DNA from: Myxococcales bacterium
GTDB lineage: Bacteria; Myxococcota; Myxococcia; Myxococcales; Anaeromyxobacteraceae
Assembly: GCA_021784995.1 (NCBI GenBank)
Contig: JAJYHA010000081.1
Span: forward strand, 1 to 10,797
DNA length: 10,797 nt
Direction of reading: 5' to 3'
Shown here: positions 1 through 6,231 of the stretch, piece after piece
Layout: every line of letters begins with the position of its first letter
How positions within the stretch are numbered: position 1 is the stretch's first letter
The notes under the pieces: model-generated
Told to the model about the DNA's origin: nothing
What the model saw: only the letters and a program-made list of their open reading frames with translations
The model's database searches: none
Translations under genes and position numbers: made by a program

Positions 1-1
1 G

Positions 2-490
2 ATCTCGGCGATCTACCGCAAGATCCACCTCTTCGACGTCGCCATCCCCGACGGCGCCCGCTACGCCGAGTCGCGGACGGTCGAGCCCGGCCGCGAGGTG
101 GTCGCCGTCCCGACGGCGGTCGGCACGCTGGGGCTCACCGTCTGCTACGACCTGCGGTTCCCCGAGCTGTACCGACGCCTCTCGGCGCTCGGCGCCGAGC
201 TCCTCTCCATCCCGTCGGCCTTCACCCTCTTCACCGGCAAGGACCACTGGGAGGTGCTCCTGCGCGCGCGCGCCATCGAGAACCTCGCCTACGTCCTCGC
301 GCCGGCGCAGGTGGGCAAGCACTCCGCCACCCGCGTCACCTTCGGCAACGCCATGATCGTGGATCCGTGGGGCGTCGTGCTGGCGCGCTGCCCGGACCGC
401 GAGACGGTCTGCGTCGCGCCCGTGAGCGGCGAGCGCCTGGCCCAGGTGCGACGAGAGCTGCCCGCGCTCGAGCACCGCAAGCTGGGCTGA
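2..490 (+). CDS. Carbon-nitrogen hydrolase (nitrilase superfamily, Nit-type amidase), 5' end missing
   Basis: This is the C-terminal 162 residues of a cytoplasmic C-N hydrolase; the start and the first catalytic Glu lie before the window. The visible part opens with YRKIHLFDV, which carries the catalytic Lys (fragment residue 7). The nucleophile Cys (fragment residue 48) sits in TVCYDLRFPELYR. A second conserved Glu lies in DHWEVLLRARAIEN (about 82-94), and the usual NAMIVDPWG strand follows near 116-124. The KIHLFD and CYDLRFPELYR signatures are those of the Nit1/Nit2 branch, whose members hydrolyse deaminated glutathione or omega-amides such as alpha-ketoglutaramate. Which amide this one uses cannot be read from the fragment. 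The full protein is probably about 270 residues. The gene converges on the minus-strand beta-barrel gene, and the stops are 36 bases apart with no clear terminator. An in-frame GTG at 98 is internal, because the catalytic Lys lies before it. Confidence 0.9.
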   Translation: MSAIYRKIHLFDVAIPDGARYAESRTVEPGREVVAVPTAVGTLGLTVCYDLRFPELYRRLSALGAELLSIPSAFTLFTGKDHWEVLLRARAIENLAYVLAPAQVGKHSATRVTFGNAMIVDPWGVVLARCPDRETVCVAPVSGERLAQVRRELPALEHRKLG

Positions 491-526
491 CCCGCGGTCG
501 GCCGCCCGCCACGACGCCGGACGGCG

Positions 527-1261
527 CTAGAAGACGAAGAGGATCCCGCCCGAGATGGTGACCCGGTCGTCCGACAGGTCCCAGCTCTGCGAGGAGCCGA
601 AGTCCTTGATGTAGCTCTTCGTGAACTCCGCGAAGAGGTAGGTGTGGTTGATGCCCGTGTCGTGGTCCATCTCCCGCGCCAGCGTCCGGTCGAAGAAGTC
701 GAGCTGCAGCGCGACGCCCGCCGAGAGCGAGTAGCCGTTGGTCGCGCCGGAGCCCGACTGGTTCCCGGACCGGGCCACGTCGCCGGAGCCGTTCGTCACC
801 CACCACCAGTACCGGTCGAGCGAGAGCCGCACGTAGGGCGCGAGCGGGATGGGGTAGTGCTCGACCAGGTACTCGAGCCGGTACGAGACGAAGAGCCGGG
901 TGGGGATGATCTTGAGCGAGGTGCTGTCGCCGGAGGCGCCACCCCCGGGGAGCTGCCCGCTCCCCGACTTGCTCGAGAACCCGGCGCCCACGCCGAGCTC
1001 GACCACGCCCAGGGGCACGAAGAAGGACTTCGCCAGGTCGCCCCGGAACATGAGGCTGCGCCCGCCGCCGAACGCCGTCTGGTAGGGCGCCGCGGCCCCC
1101 CCGAACTCCGAGTCGATGTTCGGACGGTACCCCGAGACCGAGAGGTCGAACGAGCCCCAGCGCGGCGAGGCGTACGGGTCCTCCTCCGCCGCGGCGCAGC
1201 AGGCCACCCCGACGGCCAGCACCACGGCGGCGGCGCGCGCCGCCCGGCTGACGACGTTCAC
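527..1261 (-). CDS. Small outer-membrane beta-barrel protein, partner of the upstream MYXO-CTERM protein
   Basis: This encodes a 244-residue secreted protein. It has a basic N-terminus, a hydrophobic Ala/Val segment (about 8-20) and a likely signal peptidase I site near CCAAA-EED (about 21-27). The Cys pair does not sit in a good lipobox (Gly at -3), so I do not call it a lipoprotein. The rest shows alternating polar/hydrophobic strands rich in Gly, Tyr and Trp, with Gly/Ser loops (about 97-113 and 163-175). It ends in GGILFVF, and a C-terminal Phe is the hallmark of Bam-assembled barrels. Its size suits an 8-10 stranded barrel. The GTG start is chosen because it overlaps the TGA of the upstream gene (GTGA) and has GGAGG five bases ahead. 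From memory, NCBI has paired family names MXAN_2561 (MYXO-CTERM-anchored) and MXAN_2562 (outer-membrane beta-barrel) that may fit this pair; I cannot verify this. Function unknown. Confidence 0.82.
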   Translation of the reverse strand: MNVVSRAARAAAVVLAVGVACCAAAEEDPYASPRWGSFDLSVSGYRPNIDSEFGGAAAPYQTAFGGGRSLMFRGDLAKSFFVPLGVVELGVGAGFSSKSGSGQLPGGGASGDSTSLKIIPTRLFVSYRLEYLVEHYPIPLAPYVRLSLDRYWWWVTNGSGDVARSGNQSGSGATNGYSLSAGVALQLDFFDRTLAREMDHDTGINHTYLFAEFTKSYIKDFGSSQSWDLSDDRVTISGGILFVF

Positions 1262-2229
1262 GACCGCCTCCGGCGGCGGAGCGCCAGCGGGATCAGGGCG
1301 AGGAGGGCGGCCAGGCTGCCCGGCCCCGAACCGCAACCGCCCCGCTCCCGGCCGCCGTCGGCCTGGTAGAGCCGCCAGAAGTCCAGGATCGCGATGGGAG
1401 TCCCGGAGACCGGGGTCGAGGCGGCGCTCTGGTTGCCGCCCGGGCTGAACGCGTAGACGATCACGTCGTACGTGACGCCGTTCTTCAGGCCCTCCACCCG
1501 GGCGCTGGTGGCGCTGGTGACGGTCCGGGTGTGGCGGTCGGTGGGATCCGTCTGCGACGTCGCCACCACCTCGTAGCTGGCCGAGGAGCCCAGCGTGTTG
1601 TTGGCGGTGCTCCCCGCGCCGGCCGACCAGCTCACGTTGAGGGCGGTGTCCCCGGCGGTCGGCGTGTCCACGATGGGCGCGGGCGGCAGGGCAAGGTCGA
1701 GCGTGAGGCTGCCCGTCGCGTCGTAGCCGTAGGTGGTGGTGGTGGTGGTCCCCGTGTAACCCGTGCCGTAGGTCCCGTAGGGATATCCCGTGCCGTACGG
1801 GTAGCTGGAGTAGCTCCCGGACCCGCTGTAGCTGACGCAGAAGTAGACCGCGGTGGCCGTCCCGGTGCAGCTGATCTTGAGCTGCGCGAGGAGCGTGGAG
1901 ACGTTCACGCTGCCGCTCGTCGGGTAGCCGCCGGTCGCCGCCGTCGCGTCGACGCTCGCGGCGAGCGTCACGTTGGTCGCCGTCGAGCTGGTGCCCGTGG
2001 GGCAGCCGGCCTGGTCCGACGCGACGAGCGCGTAGGTCCCGCTGCCGATGTAATCCGACACGGTCCAGGTGAAGACGAGCCCGTCGGCCACGGAGTTGTT
2101 GCACTCCGCGATGTTGATGATCTGATCGACGTCGTTCGTCTCGCGGATGGTCAGCGTGCCGGTGCCGACCTGGGCGCGCGCGGCGGACGCCGCGCCGAGC
2201 AGGAGGACGACGCCGAGACGGCGGAGCAT
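1258..2229 (-). CDS. Secreted fibronectin type III protein with MYXO-CTERM-like sorting tail
   Basis: This encodes a 323-residue exported protein. Residues 1-20 are a signal peptide ending ARA-Q. Residues 21-132 form a Ser/Thr-rich beta domain with four Cys (43, 76, 121, 131), possibly two disulfides. Residues 133-169 are low-complexity Tyr/Gly/Thr sequence with YPYGT-like repeats and six consecutive Thr. Residues 182-279 look like a fibronectin type III domain (Pro-rich start, LNVSWSAG, GVTYDVIVYAFSPGG). A short linker (DFWRLYQADGG) leads to the tail: GGCG with Cys299, a hydrophobic stretch (about 305-317) and RRRRRS. That arrangement matches the MYXO-CTERM signal, which is thought to be processed by myxosortase, leaving the Cys as a surface anchor. 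The ATG is preceded by AGGA seven bases upstream. The gene lies 56 bases after the asd paralogue and overlaps the beta-barrel gene, so the two probably work together at the envelope. The ligand or role is unknown. Confidence 0.85.
   Translation of the reverse strand: MLRRLGVVLLLGAASAARAQVGTGTLTIRETNDVDQIINIAECNNSVADGLVFTWTVSDYIGSGTYALVASDQAGCPTGTSSTATNVTLAASVDATAATGGYPTSGSVNVSTLLAQLKISCTGTATAVYFCVSYSGSGSYSSYPYGTGYPYGTYGTGYTGTTTTTTYGYDATGSLTLDLALPPAPIVDTPTAGDTALNVSWSAGAGSTANNTLGSSASYEVVATSQTDPTDRHTRTVTSATSARVEGLKNGVTYDVIVYAFSPGGNQSAASTPVSGTPIAILDFWRLYQADGGRERGGCGSGPGSLAALLALIPLALRRRRRS
1267..1271 (-). promoter_or_regulatory. Ribosome binding site of the beta-barrel gene
   Basis: The minus strand reads GGAGG five bases before the GTG at 1261. 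It lies within the last codons of the MYXO-CTERM gene, just before its Arg cluster ends. With the GTGA overlap it decides the barrel start and implies translational coupling. Confidence 0.65.
1723..1830 (-). repeat. Low-complexity Tyr/Gly/Thr coding repeat with (ACC)6
   Basis: This stretch encodes residues 134-169 of the MYXO-CTERM protein, including two YPYGT units, related YGTG/YTGT pieces and six Thr from a pure ACC run (1732-1749). Outside the ACC run, codons for the same residues vary, so the repetition is mostly at the protein level. The pure trinucleotide run could slip in steps of one codon without breaking the frame. Confidence 0.75.
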
Positions 2230-2285
2230 GGCGGCATCCTGCAACGAGAACGCCAGCCGGGCAAGCGGCGAGCGATGGGCGCAGC

Positions 2286-3314
2286 TCAGGCGAGCCCCGC
2301 GACGAGGAGCAGTCGCGCCACGCCCAGGGCCGTCGTGGCCGCGCCCCGGCGCAGGTTGTCGCCCGCCACGACGAGGTCGAGCCCGTGCGCCTGCGACGGA
2401 TCCTCGCGGATGCGCCCCACCAGCACGGCGTCGTCGTTCACGGCCAGCATCGGCATCGGGTAGACGCCCTCGGCCGGGAGGTCGAGCACCTTCACGCCCG
2501 GGGCGGCGCGCAGGAGCCCGCGCGCCGCCTCGGCGCCGAGCGGGCGCGCGGTCCGCACGTTCACCGTCTGGGCCAGGCCGTGGAAGAGCGGCACCTGCAG
2601 GGCCGTCGCGCTCACGAGGGGGGCGCGGGCGCCGAGCAGGCGCCGGGTCTCCTCCACCAGCCGGCGCTCCTCCTCGGCCGCGCCGCCGGCGCCGAGGGCA
2701 CCGACCTGCGGCACGAGGTTGAACGCGAGGCGGTGCGGGATCGCCGTCGGCGCGGGCGGCTCCTGGAACGCCATCATGGCGCGGGTCTGCTGCTCCAGCT
2801 CCTCGACGCCGCGCTGGCCGGCCCCCGAGGCGGCGACGCAGGCGGACACCACGACGCGCTCGACCTGCGCGGCCGCGTGGAGCGGGGCCAGCACCAGCGC
2901 GAGCTGGACGGCGGCGGCTCCGGGGACGGCCACCACGCCGCGCCGCCGGAACCCCGCCACGCCGCCCGCGTCCAGCTCCGGCAGGACGAGCGGCACCTCC
3001 GGATCGGCCCGGAAGGCCGGGCTCAGGTCGATCGCGGGACAGCCGTCCGACCAGGCGCGGGGCGCCCACTCGCGCGACACCCCGGCCGTGGCCGCCAGGA
3101 ACGCCAGGTCCGCACCCCGGAAGGTCTGCGCCCCCAGCGCGTCGACGCGGCACGGGGCGCCCCGGAAGTCGAGCTCCGCCCCGGCGCTCCGCTCGCTGGC
3201 AGCGAGCCGAAGCCCGGCGATCTCCAGCTCGCTCTCCTCGATCGCCTGCAGCAGGGCACGGCCGACGGCGCCGGTCGCGCCGACGACGGCCAGGGTCACG
3301 GGCCGGCCGGGCAT
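2286..3314 (-). CDS. Aspartate-semialdehyde dehydrogenase paralogue lacking catalytic residues (Usg-like)
   Basis: This 342-residue protein has the bacterial ASADH fold: an N-terminal GATGAVG nucleotide loop (12-18), a central dimerisation/catalytic domain and the GDNLRRGAA strand near the end (318-326). The active site is gone. The usual PNCSTIQ motif reads PGAAAVQ (131-137), so Ala133 replaces the catalytic Cys. The signature that normally holds Arg and the catalytic His reads ALQVPLFHGL (238-247), with Gln240 for Arg and Leu247 for His. It therefore should not make aspartate semialdehyde. E. coli Usg is a known ASADH relative of this kind, of unclear role. The ATG shares its A with the asd stop (TGATG), so it is probably translated with asd. 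An in-frame GTG directly precedes the ATG and would add one residue. A structural or regulatory partner for Asd is an inference. Confidence 0.85.
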   Translation of the reverse strand: MPGRPVTLAVVGATGAVGRALLQAIEESELEIAGLRLAASERSAGAELDFRGAPCRVDALGAQTFRGADLAFLAATAGVSREWAPRAWSDGCPAIDLSPAFRADPEVPLVLPELDAGGVAGFRRRGVVAVPGAAAVQLALVLAPLHAAAQVERVVVSACVAASGAGQRGVEELEQQTRAMMAFQEPPAPTAIPHRLAFNLVPQVGALGAGGAAEEERRLVEETRRLLGARAPLVSATALQVPLFHGLAQTVNVRTARPLGAEAARGLLRAAPGVKVLDLPAEGVYPMPMLAVNDDAVLVGRIREDPSQAHGLDLVVAGDNLRRGAATTALGVARLLLVAGLA

Positions 3315-4399
3315 CACCTGGCCTGCAGCCAGCCCTCCGCGGTCAGCAGCTCGGCGGTCAGCACCGCGCCGCCGGCGGCGCCGCGGACCGTGTTGTGGGA
3401 GAGGCAGACGAAGCGGTAGTCGAAGAGCGCGTCGGGCCGCAGCCGCCCGATGGTCACGCCCTGCCCTCCGCCGGCGTCGCGATCGAGCCGGGTCTGCGGC
3501 CGGGCGTCGTCCTCGAAGTAGGTGAGGAAGGGCCGCGGGGCGCTGGGGAGCCCGAGCCGCTGCGGCTTGCCCTCGAACGCCCGCCACCGGGCCAGGATCT
3601 CCTCGCGGGAGGGCTTCCGCTCGAACCCGACGAAGACCGCGGCCATGTGGCCGTCGGTCACGGGGACGCGGATGCACTGGGCCGAGATGACCGGCTCGGC
3701 GGCATTCACGATCCTGCCGTCACGGATCGTTCCCCAGATCTTGAGCGGCTCCTTCTCGCTCTTCTCCTCCTCGCCCTTGATGAAGGGGATCACGTTGTCC
3801 ACCATCTCGGGCCAGCTCTCGAAGGTCTTCCCGGCGCCGGAGATGGCCTGGTAGGTGGCCACCGCCACCCGCTTCGGGCCGAAGTCGAGGAGCGGGTGGA
3901 GGGCGGGCACGTAGCTCTGGATCGAGCAGTTGGGCTTCACCGCGACGAACCCGCGCCGCGTGCCGAGCCTGCGCCGCTGGGCTTCGATGACGGCCGCGTG
4001 GTCCGCGTTGATCTCGGGGACCATCATCGGCACGTCCGCCGTCCAGCGGTGCGCCGAGTTGTTGGAGACGACGGGCGTCTCCGCGCGCGCGTAGTCCTCC
4101 TCGAGCTTCGCCGTCTCCTCCTTGGCCATGTCGACGGCGCAGAAGACGAAGTCCACCTCGGGGGCGAGGCGTCCGACGTCGGAGGCGTTCGCGACGGTGA
4201 GGCCCGCGACCGAGGGCGGGACGGGAGACCTCAGGGCCCAGCGCCCCGCCACGGCCTCGGCGTACCGCTTGCCGGCCGAGCTGGCGCTCGCCGCCACCAG
4301 CGTCACCTCGTACCAGGGGTGGCCCTCGAGGAGCGAGAGGAACCGCTGCCCGACCATGCCGGTCGCGCCCAGGACTCCGACCTTCAGCCTCTTCGACAT
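3314..4399 (-). CDS. asd: Aspartate-semialdehyde dehydrogenase, archaeal/fungal type
   Basis: This cytoplasmic enzyme reduces L-aspartyl-4-phosphate with NADPH to L-aspartate 4-semialdehyde, the branch point to lysine/diaminopimelate, threonine, methionine and isoleucine. The 361 residues are close to the usual length. GATGMVGQRF (11-20) is the NADP loop, and SNNSAHRW (112-119) is a conserved family stretch. The nucleophile is Cys158 in KPNCSIQSYVPALHPL. Arg244 and His251 in CIRVPVTDGHMAAVF are the substrate-binding Arg and the acid/base His. These sequence details fit the archaeal/fungal branch (TIGR00978) rather than the E. coli branch, unlike its downstream paralogue. The ATG has GGAGGGA just upstream. 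Its stop overlaps the dead paralogue by one base. A 138-base gap to the epimerase gene suggests its own promoter. Confidence 0.96.
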   Translation of the reverse strand: MSKRLKVGVLGATGMVGQRFLSLLEGHPWYEVTLVAASASSAGKRYAEAVAGRWALRSPVPPSVAGLTVANASDVGRLAPEVDFVFCAVDMAKEETAKLEEDYARAETPVVSNNSAHRWTADVPMMVPEINADHAAVIEAQRRRLGTRRGFVAVKPNCSIQSYVPALHPLLDFGPKRVAVATYQAISGAGKTFESWPEMVDNVIPFIKGEEEKSEKEPLKIWGTIRDGRIVNAAEPVISAQCIRVPVTDGHMAAVFVGFERKPSREEILARWRAFEGKPQRLGLPSAPRPFLTYFEDDARPQTRLDRDAGGGQGVTIGRLRPDALFDYRFVCLSHNTVRGAAGGAVLTAELLTAEGWLQAR

Positions 4400-4401
4400 G
4401 C

Positions 4402-4408
4402 TCCCTCC
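4402..4408 (-). promoter_or_regulatory. Ribosome binding site of asd
   Basis: The minus strand has GGAGGGA immediately before the asd ATG (core GGAGG four bases from the start). It is one of the strongest Shine-Dalgarno matches in the window and fixes the start at 4399. Confidence 0.65.
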
Positions 4409-4445
4409 GGCGCGACGGCGCCCTGGCCAGAAATGAAGGGGCGGG

Positions 4446-4454
4446 AGGATAGCA
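4446..4454 (-). promoter_or_regulatory. Possible extended -10 promoter element for asd
   Basis: The minus strand reads TGCTATCCT, an extended -10 (TGnTATAAT-like, with T-A-T and the final T kept) in an otherwise GC-rich gap. Transcription would begin near 4439, leaving a leader of about 40 bases with a strong ribosome binding site. The -35 region at 17-base spacing is poor (CTGCGA), so the call rests on the -10, the gap and the gene layout. Confidence 0.3.
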
Positions 4455-4455
4455 C

Positions 4456-4469
4456 AGCCCCGCGGGGCT
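4456..4469. repeat. Perfect 14-base palindrome upstream of asd
   Basis: AGCCCCGCGGGGCT is its own reverse complement. It lies one base upstream of the possible extended -10 of asd, where it would fill most of the -35/-10 spacer. It could be an operator, or a short RNA hairpin between the epimerase gene and asd. There is no U-tract after it in the minus-strand direction, so it is a poor intrinsic terminator. In DNA this GC-rich, chance palindromes of G and C are common, although 14 bases without a mismatch is longer than most seen nearby. Confidence 0.4.
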
Positions 4470-4537
4470 CGCAGGGCGACCCGCCGGCGGGCCGGGCGCC
4501 CGCCACCCGTCCCCGCGCGCCCCCTTCCGCGCGGGGC

Positions 4538-5434
4538 CTACCGCGCCAGGAGGTCGGCGAGGGCGCCTTCGATCCCGGGGAAGCGGAAGCGGAACCCTGC
4601 CTGGAGCGCCTTGCGCGGGAGCACCCGCTGGCCGCTGGCCACCACCTCGCCGAGCTCCCCGAGGAGGAGGCGCAGCGCGGCCGGCGGCACCCGGACGAGG
4701 CTCGGCCTGTGCAGCGCGCGCCCGAGCGCGGCGGCCAGCTCCCGGTTCCGCACCGGCTCCGGCGCGGTGGCGTCGAGCGGTCCCGCCACGCGCTCGTCGC
4801 CGAGCGCCCACAGGATCATCGCCACCTCGTCCGCGAGGTGGATCCAGGACTGCCAGAAGTCGCCCCGCCCGATCGGGCCGCCGGCGAAGAGGCGGAAGGG
4901 CAGCAGCATGCGCTCCAGGGCACCGCCGCGGCGCGCGAGGACGATCCCCGTGCGCAGGAGCACCACCCGCGCCCGCGTCGCGGCCGCGCCGGCCTCCGCC
5001 TCCCACTCGCGGCAGACCGTGGCCAGGAAGTCGGTGCCGGGCGGCGACGACTCGTCGAGGGGCTCGTCGCCGCGCGCACCGTAGTACCCCACCGCGCTGC
5101 CGGAGAGGAGGAGCGCCGGGCCGCCGCTGCGCAGGACCTCGGCGATCCGCCGCGTCGACGCGACGCGGCTGTCCCGGATCGCGCGCTTCCGCGCCTCGGT
5201 CCACCGGCCGGCCGCGATCGGCTCGCCGGCCAGGTGCACGCAGGCGTCGCAGGCGCGCAGCGCCTCCTGCCACGCGCCCTCGCGCGCCGGATCGCCCTGG
5301 ACCGGGCGGACCCCGGCGGGCAACCGGGGCGACGGGCCGCGCGACAGGGCCACGACCCCGTGCCCCGCCTCCGTGAGCGCCGCCGCGACGGCGCCGCCGA
5401 CGAGTCCCGTGGCCCCGGTGAGGAACACCTTCAC
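4538..5434 (-). CDS. TIGR01777 family NAD(P)-binding epimerase (YfcH/SDR39U1-like)
   Basis: This 298-residue atypical short-chain dehydrogenase is of the extended/epimerase type. It has the N-terminal nucleotide motif GATGLVGG (7-14), HLAGEPI (67-73), SGSAVGYYG (111-119), REWEAEA (142-148), RTGIVL (161-166) and SWIHLADE (196-203). A C-terminal DUF1731-like domain (about 249-297) ends in FRFPGIEGALADLL. All of these are hallmarks of the YfcH/SDR39U1 family, which is widespread but has no settled substrate. I see no signal peptide or membrane segment. The start is a GTG, four bases after the tsaB stop, with GGAG seven bases upstream, so it is probably translated from the same message as tsaB. 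It is the last gene of the uppS-to-epimerase run; 138 bases follow before asd. Confidence 0.92.
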   Translation of the reverse strand: MKVFLTGATGLVGGAVAAALTEAGHGVVALSRGPSPRLPAGVRPVQGDPAREGAWQEALRACDACVHLAGEPIAAGRWTEARKRAIRDSRVASTRRIAEVLRSGGPALLLSGSAVGYYGARGDEPLDESSPPGTDFLATVCREWEAEAGAAATRARVVLLRTGIVLARRGGALERMLLPFRLFAGGPIGRGDFWQSWIHLADEVAMILWALGDERVAGPLDATAPEPVRNRELAAALGRALHRPSLVRVPPAALRLLLGELGEVVASGQRVLPRKALQAGFRFRFPGIEGALADLLAR

Positions 5435-5438
5435 GGCG

Positions 5439-6221
5439 TCACTCCGGGTTCCGCGAGGCCACCCCGGCCCCCGGGCCGAGGCCGTGCGGGAACTTCAGCT
5501 CTGCCTCGCTCGGCCGCACGTAGTGAGGCTCGAGCGCGAAGAGGCGGGCCGCGTCGTACGTCGCGCCCTCGAGCGCCGGCGCGCACAGGAGGGCGACCCC
5601 GAGCGCCGGCGGCGTGGCCACCTTCGCCCGGACGAGCGGGAGCTCGGCCGCCGCGTCGCCGAGCGCGCCGACGCCCTCGCCGAAGGCCATCGGGTGCTCG
5701 CCGCGCTCGCGGAGCGCCCGGACGTGGGCGGCCAGCACGGCGGGCGCGAGCGCGGCGTCGGGCGCCACGGGGCGGACCGAGGCCCCCTCCACCCGGTAGA
5801 AGCCGGCGTACACCTCGCGCTTCTTCGCGTCGAGCAGCGGCACGAGGAGCGCGCCCGGCTCGACCGCGCGCGCCGCCGCGGCGGCCATCGCCGCCAGGCT
5901 GGAGCAGCCGGCGATGGGCCGGCGGGTGCCGTACGCCAGCCCCTTCCACGTGGCGAGCCCGATGCGCAGCCCCGTGAACGACCCCGGCCCCAGGCCGATC
6001 GCGTACGCCTCCACCTCGGAGAGCCTGCGCCCGGCCGCCAGGAGCAGCTCCTGCAACGCGCCCGGGAGCCGCCCCCCGTGGCCGCCGGTCGGTCCCTGCG
6101 GCCCCGGCCGGAGGGGAGCCTGATCCGTCCGCTCGACGAGCGGCCGCACCTCGCCGCCGGCGGCGTCGACGAGCGCGCACGAGAGCGTGAGCGTCGCGGT
6201 GTCCAGGCAGGCGACGAGCAT
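5439..6221 (-). CDS. tsaB: tRNA threonylcarbamoyladenosine biosynthesis protein TsaB
   Basis: TsaB is the non-catalytic partner of TsaD; with TsaE they transfer threonylcarbamoyl to A37 of ANN-decoding tRNAs in the cytoplasm. The 260-residue protein has the ASKHA start (LDTAT, 6-10), the TsaB signature GLGPGSFTGLRIG (76-88), DAKKREVYAGFY (131-142) and EPHYVRPSEAE (231-241) near the C-terminus. The length is slightly above the usual 220-235. The excess sits in a Pro/Gly-rich loop at about 34-54, where relatives have a short segment with a conserved His (His48 here may correspond), and in a C-terminal tail after 243. It starts 10 bases after the rseP stop; the G-rich spacer is only a weak Shine-Dalgarno. 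The stop is four bases before the epimerase start. tsaD and tsaE are not in the window. Confidence 0.95.
   Translation of the reverse strand: MLVACLDTATLTLSCALVDAAGGEVRPLVERTDQAPLRPGPQGPTGGHGGRLPGALQELLLAAGRRLSEVEAYAIGLGPGSFTGLRIGLATWKGLAYGTRRPIAGCSSLAAMAAAAARAVEPGALLVPLLDAKKREVYAGFYRVEGASVRPVAPDAALAPAVLAAHVRALRERGEHPMAFGEGVGALGDAAAELPLVRAKVATPPALGVALLCAPALEGATYDAARLFALEPHYVRPSEAELKFPHGLGPGAGVASRNPE
5442..5445 (-). promoter_or_regulatory. Ribosome binding site deciding the GTG start of the epimerase
   Basis: GGAG on the minus strand lies within the last codons of tsaB, seven bases before the GTG at 5434. No ATG near the conserved N-terminus competes. The site supports translation re-initiation after tsaB. 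Confidence 0.5.
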
Positions 6222-6231
6222 CCCGGCCCGA

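Noticed and set aside
515..526. Small hairpin CGCC-GGAC-GGCG between the convergent amidase and barrel genes, as a possible bidirectional terminator
   Set aside because: The stem is only four to five pairs and no T-tract follows on either strand.
1316..1330. Possible lipoprotein signal at the Cys pair of the barrel protein, or tail Cys of the FN3 protein as a lipobox
   Set aside because: The barrel protein has Gly at -3 of its first Cys, not Leu/Val/Ile, and the FN3 tail Cys is C-terminal, so neither fits a bacterial lipobox.
2240..2255. Sigma-54-like element on the minus strand before the MYXO-CTERM gene (TGGC, seven bases, TTGCA)
   Set aside because: The GG/GC spacing is correct, but the transcript would start at about the ATG itself and lose the AGGA ribosome binding site, and the ACG part of the consensus is absent. 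Probably chance.
4480..4503. Several short GC palindromes (such as GGGCGCCC) in the asd-epimerase gap
   Set aside because: Short, overlapping and made only of G and C; expected by chance at this composition.
3395..5977. Plus-strand open frame of about 860 codons opposite asd and the epimerase gene
   Set aside because: Its translation is low-complexity Arg/Gly/Pro/Ala/Asp/Glu sequence with no family motif, and the minus strand in the same place has clear catalytic motifs. Long antisense frames are expected at this G+C content.
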